Shown here piece after piece: positions 33,214-41,653 of a stretch of 53,061 bases of DNA. Each line of letters starts with the position of its first letter. Within the stretch, counting starts at the first letter, position 1. The stretch is from contig NZ_JAYKBP010000006.1 of the NCBI RefSeq assembly GCF_035282405.1, positions 1 through 53,061 of the forward strand, written 5' to 3'. The position numbers were made by a program, and so were the translations under genes. The DNA is from Parvimonas sp035282405 (lineage in GTDB: Bacteria; Bacillota; Clostridia; Tissierellales; Peptoniphilaceae). Below the pieces are notes generated by a model. The model had not been told where the DNA came from. It did no database searches and saw only the letters and a list, made by a program, of their open reading frames with translations.

Positions 33214-34224
33214 ATGAACAAAATAGATTTAGATGTACTGAAGAGTCTTTACATAAACAAATATAGTAACCAAATAGATTTATCTAAAATAAATGAGTAT
33301 TCTCAAGAAGAGTTAGAAGAAATTAGAAAGGCTATTAACAACACACATATAAAGGCAATTTCAATTATCTGTGAGGCTTTAAATGTGGATATTGATGATA
33401 TTCAAGCTATTGAAGTTTTAAAAAAGGGAATGACAAATAATTCCTTTGTTTTTACTGTAAATAATGTAAAGTATATTATGAGAATTCCGGGAGAGGGAAC
33501 ATCTGAGCTTATAGACAGAGTTCAAGAAGCAGAAGTTTATTCTCTTATTAAAGATAAAAATATTTGTGATGATTTGATTTATATTAATGCAGATAATGGA
33601 TATAAGATTACAAAATTTATTGAAAATTCAAGAAATTGTGATGACAAAAATGATGAAGACTTAAGAAAATGTATGGATAAAATAAAAGAATTACATTCAC
33701 TAGGTTTAGAAGTAGGTCATGAGTTTGATGTTTTTGAAAAAATTAATTTCTATGAGTCTTTGTGGACGAAAAAAAATTCAATTTATTCTGATTACAAAGA
33801 AGTAAAAGAGAATATTTTATCATTAGAAAAATTTATAGAAAAAAATAGAAAGCCAAAATGTTTAACTCATATAGATGCAAATTGTGATAATTTTTTATTT
33901 TCAACAGACGGAACACTTCGTTTAATTGATTGGGAATATGCTGCAATGCAAGATCCGGATATTGATATAGCAATGTTTTGCATATACTCTCTATATGATA
34001 AAAATCAAATTGATAATTTGATAGATATTTATTTTAATGGAGAAGTTGACGAGATTACAAAAATAAAAATTTATGCCTATATTGCTTGTTGTGGACTACT
34101 TTGGAGCAATTGGTGTGAATATAAATTAGACTTTGGTATTCATTTTGGAGAATATGCTACAAAACAATATGAATATGCCAGAGATTATTATAAAATAGTT
34201 AAAGAATGGCTAAAGGAAAATTAA
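33214..34224 (+). CDS. LicA-like choline kinase-family phosphotransferase
   Basis: 336 aa. Protein-kinase-like APH/choline kinase fold: N-lobe GMTNNSFVFTVNNVKYIMRIPGEGT region (nucleotide binding), Brenner-type motif LTHIDANCDNFL with catalytic Asp, and DWEYAAMQDPDIDIAMF with metal-binding Asp. The first 70 residues are an extra N-terminal segment. LicA kinases phosphorylate choline for decoration of surface polymers, but no licB/licC/licD genes are present here, and other small alcohols are possible substrates. Strong GGAGG before the ATG, own promoter and own terminator. Confidence 0.82.
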   Translation: MNKIDLDVLKSLYINKYSNQIDLSKINEYSQEELEEIRKAINNTHIKAISIICEALNVDIDDIQAIEVLKKGMTNNSFVFTVNNVKYIMRIPGEGTSELIDRVQEAEVYSLIKDKNICDDLIYINADNGYKITKFIENSRNCDDKNDEDLRKCMDKIKELHSLGLEVGHEFDVFEKINFYESLWTKKNSIYSDYKEVKENILSLEKFIEKNRKPKCLTHIDANCDNFLFSTDGTLRLIDWEYAAMQDPDIDIAMFCIYSLYDKNQIDNLIDIYFNGEVDEITKIKIYAYIACCGLLWSNWCEYKLDFGIHFGEYATKQYEYARDYYKIVKEWLKEN

Positions 34225-34232
34225 AAATAGAT

Positions 34233-34265
34233 AAAAAAATCACTGCGTAAAACAGTGATTTTTTT
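34233..34265. terminator. Terminator between LicA-like gene and bceB
   Basis: AATCACTG (34238-34245) pairs with CAGTGATT (34253-34260), with A run before and T run after. It can serve both converging genes. Confidence 0.85.
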
Positions 34266-34284
34266 ATTAGTATCATTAGTATTT

Positions 34285-36276
34285 CTATCTTATAATCTTA
34301 TAGTAAACTCTTGAAGTTATTGAGTATATTATAAAGTAAATTACTGAAAAGCATAGTACAATTGTGGCAAAACTAATTGTGAAAATTCTTATATTTTGGA
34401 AACCAAGTCCTCCAAGTATATTGTATAGGATTGGGAAAGCAAATATTGAGTGAATTGTTGCTATAACAAGTGGTAGGAAAAAAATCCACAGTATTTGTAC
34501 TCTAAGGCTCTTTTTGATAATTGAGTCTGGAAGTCCTACATTTTTCATTATATGGTAACTTTGTTTATCTTCAAAGCCCTCAGAAATTTGTTTATAATAT
34601 GTGATTAAAACAGTTCCTGTTATAAAAATTAATGCAACTATCATTCCAAAAAACAATAGACCGCCATTTAATTCATAAGCAAAAGCATCAACTTCAGCTT
34701 TTGAAGACAAAGAATGACTAAATACATCTTTTTGTTGAACAAATATGTTATAATCTGTTTGTAATCTTGAATAAAAAGCTTCTTTATCAGCAGAGTCTAA
34801 ATCAAAATTATAATCTAGGTTATATTTTAATTGTTTTTCATTATAATTAAAAGTATATTCTTCTAACATTTTGACAAAAGTTTCATTATCTTTTACAATA
34901 ATTATCATTCCTTCAGCAGATATGCTCATAGGAAATAAGTTTTTTACTTTTACTAATTTATAATTCTTTCCGGCAAAATCCATACTGTCATAATTATTAA
35001 GCTTTTTAGAGTTAGTTGAATATAACAACTCACCATCATTAAGAGTATAATTAGTATTGTGGTTTCTATTATAATCTTCCAATGTTTCAATAATTAAAAA
35101 TGATGATAATGCACGTCTTTTACCCAAAGGAGTAATCTTTCCATTTTCATTTATTACAGGATTCATTATAGTCTTTTTGACTGTTAAATTTTTAATTTTT
35201 TCATCTTCTTTTAATGCTTTGTTTAAAATATTTAAGATTTCTTTTTTTCTTTCTTCTCCATTTTCGAGTATATCTTTATTATTTCCTGTTACTGAGGATG
35301 ATAAATAAAAATCATTAGGATGGATAGAATCTGTAAGATCTTTTATACTTGAATTTATAGTCAATGTTGTTGCTAAAGTAACTATAATTGAAGTTGAAAG
35401 AAGTGTAATACTTGCAAGTGAAACTGCATTTGATTTCATTCTGTATAACATTCCTGATATTGAAAGGAAATTTTTTGCTTTGTAATATAAATTTCTCTTT
35501 CTTTTTAGCATTTTTAAAATCAAAATACTAAATGCAATAAATACTAGATAAGTTCCAATTATTACAGCAATAACTGCAGGAAAAAATGTAAAAAAGCTAC
35601 TGAGATTCCCCTTTGAAGTAACTGAAAGATAGTATCCTACACACAGAATTATAAAGCCTAAAGTTCCAAGGATAAATTTACTCTTTGGCTCTCCTTCTGC
35701 CTTTTTTTGCTTTGAAAGAAGTTCTATAGGAGTTGATTTTCCAATCTTAAATACCATTGTTAAATATATCAATATAAATATTATAGCTAAGAATATTAAA
35801 GTCAATATTGCAGAAGAAATTGAAAAATTATAGTCCATTATTTTTGCGGTCATATTTTTAGTTATTCTATTAAGCAGAATAAAAGCCAATTTTCCAAGAA
35901 CAAATCCACCTGTTATTGAAAAGAAACTAACTGTCAAAAAGTTTAGTATATATTCTATTGAAATAATTTTAGCAATATGTTTTTTCTCTAAACCTAAAAT
36001 ACCATATAGGGCAAATTCCTTATTTCTCCTCTTAGCTAAAAAGCTGTTGGCATATAGGATAAATATAAATGTGAAAATTCCAACTATAAAAATTCCAAAT
36101 TTTATAAGGATTGCTACATATTCATGATTTTTTTCTATATAATGATTTTGTCCAAGGGAAGCCATTACGAAAAATAGAGTTCCCATAATACTACTTGCTA
36201 TTAAAAATGGAGTTAAAAGCAAAGCATTCGCCTTCATATTTCTAAAAGCAAATTTTGAAGCCATTTTACTTTTCAT
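34285..36276 (-). CDS. Bce-type ABC transporter permease (FtsX family)
   Basis: 663 aa. BceB-like: membrane segments near the N-terminus, two FtsX units, ten segments overall, and a large extracellular domain (about 310-530) between segments 7 and 8 that in the family senses antimicrobial peptides. Works with the ATPase directly upstream (11-bp overlap, GGGGTGA ribosome binding site inside it). Bce systems protect against lipid II-targeting peptides such as bacitracin and signal to a BceS kinase, which is found about 4 kb away at 40030. Confidence 0.9.
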   Translation of the reverse strand: MKSKMASKFAFRNMKANALLLTPFLIASSIMGTLFFVMASLGQNHYIEKNHEYVAILIKFGIFIVGIFTFIFILYANSFLAKRRNKEFALYGILGLEKKHIAKIISIEYILNFLTVSFFSITGGFVLGKLAFILLNRITKNMTAKIMDYNFSISSAILTLIFLAIIFILIYLTMVFKIGKSTPIELLSKQKKAEGEPKSKFILGTLGFIILCVGYYLSVTSKGNLSSFFTFFPAVIAVIIGTYLVFIAFSILILKMLKRKRNLYYKAKNFLSISGMLYRMKSNAVSLASITLLSTSIIVTLATTLTINSSIKDLTDSIHPNDFYLSSSVTGNNKDILENGEERKKEILNILNKALKEDEKIKNLTVKKTIMNPVINENGKITPLGKRRALSSFLIIETLEDYNRNHNTNYTLNDGELLYSTNSKKLNNYDSMDFAGKNYKLVKVKNLFPMSISAEGMIIIVKDNETFVKMLEEYTFNYNEKQLKYNLDYNFDLDSADKEAFYSRLQTDYNIFVQQKDVFSHSLSSKAEVDAFAYELNGGLLFFGMIVALIFITGTVLITYYKQISEGFEDKQSYHIMKNVGLPDSIIKKSLRVQILWIFFLPLVIATIHSIFAFPILYNILGGLGFQNIRIFTISFATIVLCFSVIYFIIYSITSRVYYKIIR

Positions 36277-37030
36277 AGTTATTCACCCCGTTTAACATGA
36301 CTTGAGCTTGATTTATTTTTTCAGCAAAAGTTAAGTTGTCGTCACTTCCTTTATAAATTTCGTGATAAACTCTACCATCTTTTATGAAAATTACTCTTTT
36401 TGCAAAAGCAGCACATTTTACAGAGTGAGTAACCATTAAAACTGTTTGTCCACTGTTATTTATATCGCAGAAAGTTTTCATAACTATATCAGCAGATTTT
36501 GAGTCTAATGCTCCTGTAGGTTCATCTGCAAGAAGTAAATCAGGTTTAGTTATAATTGCTCTAGCGATTGCAACTCTTTGTTTTTGTCCACCTGAAATTT
36601 GGTAAGGATATTTATCTAAAACTTCACTTATCTTTAAAAGAGGAGCAATCTCTCCCACTTTTTCATTCATTACTGCTGGTTTTACATCTGATAAAACAAG
36701 TGGAAGATAAATATTGTCTCTGTTTGAGAAAGAGTCCAATAAATTAAAATCTTGGAAAACAAAGCCTAACTTTTCACGTCTAAAACTTGCAACTTCTGAA
36801 TTGCTTAAAGAATTTACATTCTTTCCTCCAATAAAAACTGATCCTTCAGTTGCCTTATCCAATGTTGCTATTATATTTAAAAGAGTAGTTTTACCACTTC
36901 CTGACTCTCCCATAACAGCTATAAATTCTCCTTTTTCAACGGAAAAATTCACATCTCTAAGGGCTTCAGTCTTTACACGTCCCATTCCTCCATAAATCTT
37001 TTTTAAATTTTTAACATCTAATATATTCAT
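36266..37030 (-). CDS. Bce-type ABC transporter ATPase
   Basis: 254 aa. Walker A GESGSGKTT (41-49), Q-loop VFQDFNLL, signature ISGGQKQRVAIARA, Walker B LLLADEPTGALD: the MacB/BceA pattern. ATG 37030 preceded by GGAGGTAATT; a TTG four codons upstream lies in that site. An AT-rich 9-bp inverted repeat (37045-37071) sits just before the ribosome binding site and could influence translation. Pairs with the permease downstream; expression in such systems is usually induced by the cognate BceR. Confidence 0.92.
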   Translation of the reverse strand: MNILDVKNLKKIYGGMGRVKTEALRDVNFSVEKGEFIAVMGESGSGKTTLLNIIATLDKATEGSVFIGGKNVNSLSNSEVASFRREKLGFVFQDFNLLDSFSNRDNIYLPLVLSDVKPAVMNEKVGEIAPLLKISEVLDKYPYQISGGQKQRVAIARAIITKPDLLLADEPTGALDSKSADIVMKTFCDINNSGQTVLMVTHSVKCAAFAKRVIFIKDGRVYHEIYKGSDDNLTFAEKINQAQVMLNGVNNYEK

Positions 37031-37120
37031 AATTACCTCCAAAAAATATTATTTTCGTTTACAATAATATTTTAGCAAAAATTTTTACGCCAAACATTTA
37101 TCTAATATTACAAAAACAAA

Positions 37121-37148
37121 AATAACCTTACAATTTTGTAAGGTTATT
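37121..37148 (-). terminator. Hairpin upstream of bceA
   Basis: AATAACCTTAC (37121-37131) and GTAAGGTTATT (37138-37148), exact arms, loop AATTTT. On the minus strand it runs into TTTTTGTTTTTG, so it terminates minus-strand reading before the bceA promoter region or acts as an attenuator. Confidence 0.7.
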
Positions 37149-37175
37149 GAAATGTTTGATAAAAATCCTTTATTT

Positions 37176-37509
37176 AATGTATCTACAATACATTTACTTT
37201 TGCTAAAGCAAAAGTATGAGATTTCCAGAGCAATTGTATCTAACGATACAATTACCCCGTCAGACCTATTTTTGTTTGTTTAGTAGCCAGACGTTAAAAG
37301 TAAACAAACTTCAAAAAGTAAAAAAACATTATTTAATAAAATAGAAATTATTAAAAATGTTGTAGAAAAATATATTTCACGTCATAGTACTTTGGAGAGA
37401 AACACCCCCAACACGTCATCTCGACCGAAGTTGAGCAAAGCGAAACGAAGCGGAGAGATCTCATTACAATTATTTGTTTAAAAATAATTGTAAGTCCTGT
37501 AAAGGACTT
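37176..37509. repeat. Mosaic palindromic interspersed element (copy 5)
   Basis: Begins AATGTATC-taca-ATACATT, then CTTTTGC-taaa-GCAAAAG, TATGAGATTTCC, AATTGTATC-taac-GATACAATT, CGTCAGACC, GACGTTAAAAGTAAACAAAC, a variable AT stretch, TTCACGTCATAGTACTTTGG, the CGTCATCTCGACC...GGAGAGATCTCA block, a tip hairpin ACAATTATTTgtttaaAAATAATTGT, and the end module AAGTCCT-gtaa-AGGACTT. About 80 bp lie between it and the MmcQ gene. Confidence 0.85.
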
Positions 37510-37592
37510 CTAAAAAAATATAATAATTAAACACAATTACTATGTAAATCTCCTAAAGCCCATTAAATAATGAAATTCCTAGTATTCATACA

Positions 37593-38243
37593 TTATTTTT
37601 CAACTAATTTAAAACTCTCATCAATTAAGCTCTTGACCAAATTCAAATCCACATCTGAATCCAAAACAATTGAAATCCAGTATTTTTTATTCATATGGTA
37701 GGCAGGGAAAAAATGCTTTTTATCAATCAGATTTTCTATAAGATCAGGATTAAGTTTTACATTTAAAACATCAATCTTTCCGCTTTTCTCCAATCCCAAA
37801 GTCTTATAAGGAATGGACATAAAAATTCCATACCATTTTTTACTATTCGAAGTCTTTATCGTCGCATGATTATTATCTTCCCAAGGCTCTTCAGGAATTG
37901 TTCTGTATTTTTCCTTTACATAGTCTAGTAATAATTTTCTATAATCCAAAGATGAAAAACAGCTATTTACAATATCCCCAATGAGTTCATTAACTTTTTT
38001 TCTAATTTTTGAAACAAATTTACCCTTGCTGTCTGAAACATTAAATAAAACATATTCTTCATTAAAAGGTAATTCAATAACATTTACCTCAAAAGAGTCC
38101 TTGCCTATTTTAACAATCACATTAAAATTTTCTACATCAATATCCGATTGTAAAACATAATAATTCCCAATCTTCGAAAAACCATATGCAATTGCAAGTT
38201 TAGAATTAAAAATATTTTTATCGAATATTTCATTATAAAACAT
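37593..38243 (-). CDS. MmcQ/YjbR-family protein
   Basis: 216 aa. The C-terminal 110 residues carry the MmcQ/YjbR (DUF419) signature, e.g. PEEPWEDNNHATIKTSNSKK and KKHFFPAYHMNKKYWISIVL. Structures of this family resemble DNA-binding CyaY-like folds, but the role is unknown. The N-terminal 100 residues are a family-variable part. RBS TAGGAGAAAATT, nearly the same leader as the ParB-like/GIY-YIG genes nearby (AGGAGAAAATTATGTTTTAT). Flanked on both sides by mosaic elements. Confidence 0.82.
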   Translation of the reverse strand: MFYNEIFDKNIFNSKLAIAYGFSKIGNYYVLQSDIDVENFNVIVKIGKDSFEVNVIELPFNEEYVLFNVSDSKGKFVSKIRKKVNELIGDIVNSCFSSLDYRKLLLDYVKEKYRTIPEEPWEDNNHATIKTSNSKKWYGIFMSIPYKTLGLEKSGKIDVLNVKLNPDLIENLIDKKHFFPAYHMNKKYWISIVLDSDVDLNLVKSLIDESFKLVEK

Positions 38244-38293
38244 AATTTTCTCCTAAATAGTAGTTAAGTAACAAATGTAAGATGTCTATATTG

Positions 38294-38672
38294 AATGTAT
38301 CTACGATACACTTACTTTTGCTAAAGCAAAAGTATGAGATTTCCAGAGCAATTGTATCTAACGATACAATTACTCCGTCAGACCTACTTTTGTTTACAAG
38401 TAAACAAAGTTAGGGCTAGATTCACTGCACTTCGCTCTGCTACGTTTCGGTCGAAATGACGCATAGGGGTTAATCGTTATTTAAGAGCTAGACGTTAAAA
38501 GTAAATAATCTTCGAAATTTATTTAAAAATTGCATAGAAAATTAAATATTTCACGTCATAGAACTTTGAAGAGAAACACCCCTAACACGTCATCTCGACT
38601 GTAGCGTTAGCGGAACGGAGAGATCTCAACTATTGCTTGTTTACAAGCAATAGTAAGTCCTGTGAAGGACTT
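38294..38672. repeat. Mosaic palindromic interspersed element (copy 6, complete)
   Basis: The fullest copy. AATGTATC-tac-GATACA end, CTTTTGC-taaa-GCAAAAG, GAGATTTCCAGAGCAATTGT joint, CGTCAGACCTACTTTTGTTTAC-aa-GTAAACAAAG, a CGGTCGAAATGACG half, GCTAGACGTTAAAAGTAAAT, an AT stretch, TTCACGTCATAGAACTTTGA, CGTCATCTCGAC...GGAGAGATCTCA, the tip ACTATTGCTTGT-tt-ACAAGCAATAGT, and the end AAGTCCT-gtga-AGGACTT. The right end abuts six codons of a GIY-YIG gene start. Confidence 0.88.
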
Positions 38673-38689
38673 ATATATACATAAAACAT
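38630..38689 (-). pseudogene. GIY-YIG gene start truncated by a mosaic element
   Basis: Six bases' leader and the first codons MFYVYI are the same as in the intact GIY-YIG gene at 40020, with the same ribosome binding site, after which the mosaic element's AAGTCCT end begins and the frame stops after 19 codons. The rest of the gene is missing. Shows that the element inserted in, or recombined at, this gene. Confidence 0.6.
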
Positions 38690-38717
38690 AATTTTCTCCT
38701 AATCTATATTAAAATAG
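38671..38717 (-). repeat. 47-bp exact repeat, copy A (copy B at 40002-40048)
   Basis: Identical 47 bp at 38671-38717 and 40002-40048. Each includes the end of one gene (codons for FNID and stop), an AGGAGAAAATT ribosome binding site and the first six codons of a GIY-YIG gene. The upstream genes (ParB-like, histidine kinase) are unrelated apart from that tail, so a recombination joined the same 3' segment to two different genes. Confidence 0.85.
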
Positions 38718-39304
38718 CTATCACAAAAATCAATCCACAAATTTTTATAATCACTATGAGATACAAGTTTTAAGTCTTTTATTGTAAAGATATTTCTTTT
38801 CTTTGCTTGAGAAACAAAGTAGTTGGTATCATCGTCAAACTCAGTTTCTATGGCATGAACAGTTTTAAAATTATTTAAAAAAGCAATAAATAGCCTTGTA
38901 TGCCCATCAACACAGATATATCCCTCATCGGATTTTACAACTTGAATTACAATATCCTTCGAATTTTTAATAAAACTTTTAAGGGCATTTAATTTATCTT
39001 CATCAATGTAAAATTGAGAAGGTTGAATTTTATCCACTTCTAAAGTTAAAACCGGCTTCTTTTCAAAAGAAATAATTTTTTTATCATTCTCATCAAAATA
39101 ATTTAATATATGTGGAGAATAATATCTAAAATACTCAATAAGTTTTTTAAAATTTTCTCTATTTTTTCCTCTAACTAAGGCACTATCACTAGAAATTATT
39201 TCAATTTCATAAAGCTCTTCGTCAATTAAAAATGCTCCTCTTTGTTTTAAAACAATCTCTGAAAATAAGGAATTATTGTATTCTGTAATTCTTTTAATTT
39301 CCAT
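38699..39304 (-). CDS. ParB/Srx-like domain protein
   Basis: 201 aa. The half from about 85 onward (EVDKIQPSQFYIDEDKLNAL ... VVKSDEGYICVDGHTRLFIAF) matches the ParB-N/Srx-like fold with the DGHTR motif. ParB proteins of this kind are CTPases or nuclease-like, but many stand-alone versions have unknown roles. The first 85 residues resemble no family I recognise (possible small GNAT-like or sensory part). No chromosome partition partner nearby. Its last four residues, FNID, are the same as those of the histidine kinase, owing to a 47-bp duplicated segment. Confidence 0.7.
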   Translation of the reverse strand: MEIKRITEYNNSLFSEIVLKQRGAFLIDEELYEIEIISSDSALVRGKNRENFKKLIEYFRYYSPHILNYFDENDKKIISFEKKPVLTLEVDKIQPSQFYIDEDKLNALKSFIKNSKDIVIQVVKSDEGYICVDGHTRLFIAFLNNFKTVHAIETEFDDDTNYFVSQAKKRNIFTIKDLKLVSHSDYKNLWIDFCDSYFNID

Positions 39305-39433
39305 TTGTTTTTCCTATATATGCAAATCTCTATTTTTTAATATATTTTTTTCACCAAGTAATAAATTTCTTAAAAATTTTTAAGAAACATAATATTATTC
39401 AAATACAAATAATATTAGGATATTTATGTATTG

Positions 39434-39730
39434 AATGTATCTTCGATACATTTACTTTTGCTAAAGCAAAAGTATGAGATCTCTCCGCTTCATTCGTTTC
39501 ACTCATTTCGGTCGAGATGACGTATAAGGAGAAAGCTTCGTTTAGTAGCTGGACGTTAAAAGTAAACAAACTTCGAAATTTATTTAAAAGTTGTATAGAA
39601 AATAAAATAATTCACGTCATAGTACTTTGAAGAAGAATACCCTCAATACGTCATTTCGACTGGAGCGTAAGCGTAATGGAGAAATCTCAACTATTGCTTG
39701 TTTGCAAGCAATAGTATTTCTGAAAGAAAT
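39434..39730. repeat. Mosaic palindromic interspersed element (copy 7)
   Basis: AATGTATC-ttc-GATACATT end, CTTTTGC-taaa-GCAAAAG, GAGATCTCTCCGC with the CGGTCGAGATGACG half, GCTGGACGTTAAAAGTAAAC, TTCACGTCATAGTACTTTGA, CGTCATTTCGAC...GGAGAAATCTCA, tip ACTATTGCTTG-ttt-GCAAGCAATAGT, and an end ATTTCT-gaa-AGAAAT in place of the AAGTCCT module. Lacks the AATTGTATC and CAGACC modules. It ends 12 bp from the GIY-YIG stop codon. Confidence 0.85.
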
Positions 39731-39741
39731 CTCAAACAAAA

Positions 39742-40020
39742 TCACCAATCGTCTGATAAATCTCTTAATTCAGGATTTATAGATTTAATCAAGTCAAATT
39801 TTTTCTTTCTACTCCATTTTTTTAATTGTTTTTCTCTAGCAATTGCATCTAAAGCATAATCTGTAGTTTCATAAAACAATAATACATTCAAATTATATTT
39901 TTTAGAAAAGCCATCAATTAATTTGTTTTTATGTTCATATAATCTTCTTTCAATATTTCTTGTGACACCAATATACAAAACATTTCTAAAATTATTAGAA
40001 ATTATATATACATAAAACAT
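39742..40020 (-). CDS. GIY-YIG domain protein (UPF0213-like)
   Basis: 92 aa, a complete small GIY-YIG nuclease domain: MFYVYIISNN, then NVLYIGVTRNIERRLYEHK and the basic AREKQLKKWSRKKKFDLI. Stand-alone members of this family (YhbQ/UPF0213 type) are of unclear cellular role; some cut branched or damaged DNA. Nine bp after the histidine kinase gene. Its leader and first six codons are duplicated at 38671-38689. Sits directly beside a mosaic element, so a link to that repeat's mobility deserves a test but is not shown. Confidence 0.85.
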   Translation of the reverse strand: MFYVYIISNNFRNVLYIGVTRNIERRLYEHKNKLIDGFSKKYNLNVLLFYETTDYALDAIAREKQLKKWSRKKKFDLIKSINPELRDLSDDW

Positions 40021-40048
40021 AATTTTCTCCTAATCTATATTAAAATAG
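40002..40048 (-). repeat. 47-bp exact repeat, copy B (copy A at 38671-38717)
   Basis: Same 47 bp as at 38671-38717; here it joins the end of the histidine kinase gene to the intact GIY-YIG gene. The spacing of both copies relative to their upstream stop codons is identical. Confidence 0.85.
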
Positions 40049-40932
40049 ACTTTTACACTTGTTCCTTCGCCTAATTTTGATTCCAATTTAACTTTTTGTC
40101 CGAGTTTATCCAAAATTTGTTTAACTAAAAACAGCCCTATTCCCGTTGATTTTTGATTTTGTCTTCCGTTAAATCCTGAATATCCCTTGTCAAAAATTTT
40201 CGGAAGATCTGAATCCTTAATTCCAATTCCATTGTCTTTTATTTCAAGATAGTTTTCTTTTTCGTTAAAAGATATTGAAACAATCCCATTCTTAGTATAT
40301 TTTATTGCATTTGATAATAGCTGTTCAATTACCACCATACACCATTTGCTATCTGTAATTACTTTTACATTCAGCTTTTTGTATTCAAGTTTTATATTAT
40401 TTGAAATAAAAAGAATGGCATATTTTTTGATTAAAGGATTAATAATATCATCTAAATTCACAAGTGAAATATCCATATCCGTATTGTGATTGGCCATTTT
40501 AAGATAGCTTAAAGCCATATTTGTATAGTCTTCAATATAAATCAACTCTTTTTTTATATTTTTTACATTTTCATTTTCAATATCGCCATCGCAGATTAAT
40601 TTACCTGCAGTTATTGGAGTTTTAATCTGATGAATCCAAATTAAAAAATACTCTTGTAATTCTTTTTCCTTTGCTAAAAAGTCATTTCTTAAATTTAAAT
40701 TAGCTTCTTCAAGCTCTAGTATCTGACTTTTTAGTTTTTCCTCTTTTTTAGTTAAAAATGCCATGAATACCAGATATATAATATAGAAAAAGATTACTAT
40801 TTCTAAGGCTAGGAAGTAACTTTCGAATTCTAAATTCATAAGTAAAAAAACAACCCAAAATACTGATAATATAAAAAATGTTACTACCGTAATAGGTAAA
40901 ATTTTTGAAATATAATTTTTAAACTTATCCAT
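40030..40932 (-). CDS. BceS-type intramembrane-sensing histidine kinase
   Basis: 300 aa. Two membrane segments (about 12-32 and 40-60) with a very short external loop, the mark of intramembrane-sensing kinases that take their signal from a Bce transporter. Then a DHp domain with phospho-acceptor His101 (WIHQIKTPITA) and an ATPase domain with N-box EQLLSNAIKY, G1 DNGIGI and G2 STGIGLFLVK. Partner of the response regulator 2 bp upstream; the presumed transporter (34285-37030) lies about 3 kb away, behind repeat-flanked genes. Confidence 0.92.
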   Translation of the reverse strand: MDKFKNYISKILPITVVTFFILSVFWVVFLLMNLEFESYFLALEIVIFFYIIYLVFMAFLTKKEEKLKSQILELEEANLNLRNDFLAKEKELQEYFLIWIHQIKTPITAGKLICDGDIENENVKNIKKELIYIEDYTNMALSYLKMANHNTDMDISLVNLDDIINPLIKKYAILFISNNIKLEYKKLNVKVITDSKWCMVVIEQLLSNAIKYTKNGIVSISFNEKENYLEIKDNGIGIKDSDLPKIFDKGYSGFNGRQNQKSTGIGLFLVKQILDKLGQKVKLESKLGEGTSVKVYFNID

Positions 40933-40934
40933 TT

Positions 40935-41615
40935 TTACTCCGTTTTAGAATTTAGATAATATCCACTTCCCTTTTTGGTTTGGATAAAATCATTTAGTTT
41001 AATATCTGCAAATTTCTTTCTAAGTCTTGTTATATTGACTGCCAAAGTATTGTCGTCAATATAATCATCTCCATGCCAACATTTTTCCATAATTGATTCC
41101 CTTGAAGCAACTCCGCCTTTGGCTTTAAAAAGAGTTTCTAAAATCATTGTTTCCGTATTTGTAAGGGAAATTTCGTTGTCATTATATTTAATGATATTTT
41201 TATCCATATATAAAAATACATTTGCAAAACTTAAAAATTCAAAGTCTTTTGTAAAATCATAACTTCTTCTCAAGATTGCTTTGATTTTTGCCAAAGTTAC
41301 ATTCAAATCTATTGGTTTTGTTATATAATCATCCGCTCCGAATTGAATACCCATTACAATATCGATATTTTCACTCTTTGAAGAAATGAAAATAATCGGA
41401 ACATTTGAATGTTTACGGATTTCCTCACACCAAAAATAACCATTATTATATGGCAACATAATATCCATTAAAACCAGATGTGGTTGGTATTCCACAAATT
41501 CTTCGACTATTTGATTGAAATTTGAAATCCCCTTTACTTCATAATTCCAAAGCAAAAGTTCCTTTTTCAGCATTTCAAATATATTTTCATCATCTTCGAC
41601 AATTAAAATTTTCAA
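40935..41615 (-). CDS. OmpR/PhoB-family response regulator (BceR-type)
   Basis: 226 aa from the TTG start. Receiver domain with Asp7/Asp8 pocket (LIVEDDENIF) and phospho-acceptor Asp51 (LVLMDIMLP), then a winged helix DNA-binding domain (LTNTETMILETLFKAKGGVASRE... TKKGSGYYL). TTG at 41615 preceded by AAAGGAG; a GTG three codons upstream overlaps that site. Probably activates bceAB-like genes, but no clear inverted repeat site was found in front of the ATPase gene. Confidence 0.92.
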   Translation of the reverse strand: MKILIVEDDENIFEMLKKELLLWNYEVKGISNFNQIVEEFVEYQPHLVLMDIMLPYNNGYFWCEEIRKHSNVPIIFISSKSENIDIVMGIQFGADDYITKPIDLNVTLAKIKAILRRSYDFTKDFEFLSFANVFLYMDKNIIKYNDNEISLTNTETMILETLFKAKGGVASRESIMEKCWHGDDYIDDNTLAVNITRLRKKFADIKLNDFIQTKKGSGYYLNSKTE

Positions 41616-41653
41616 AAATATCACTCCTTTGAGTATTTTTTAAACTATTAATA

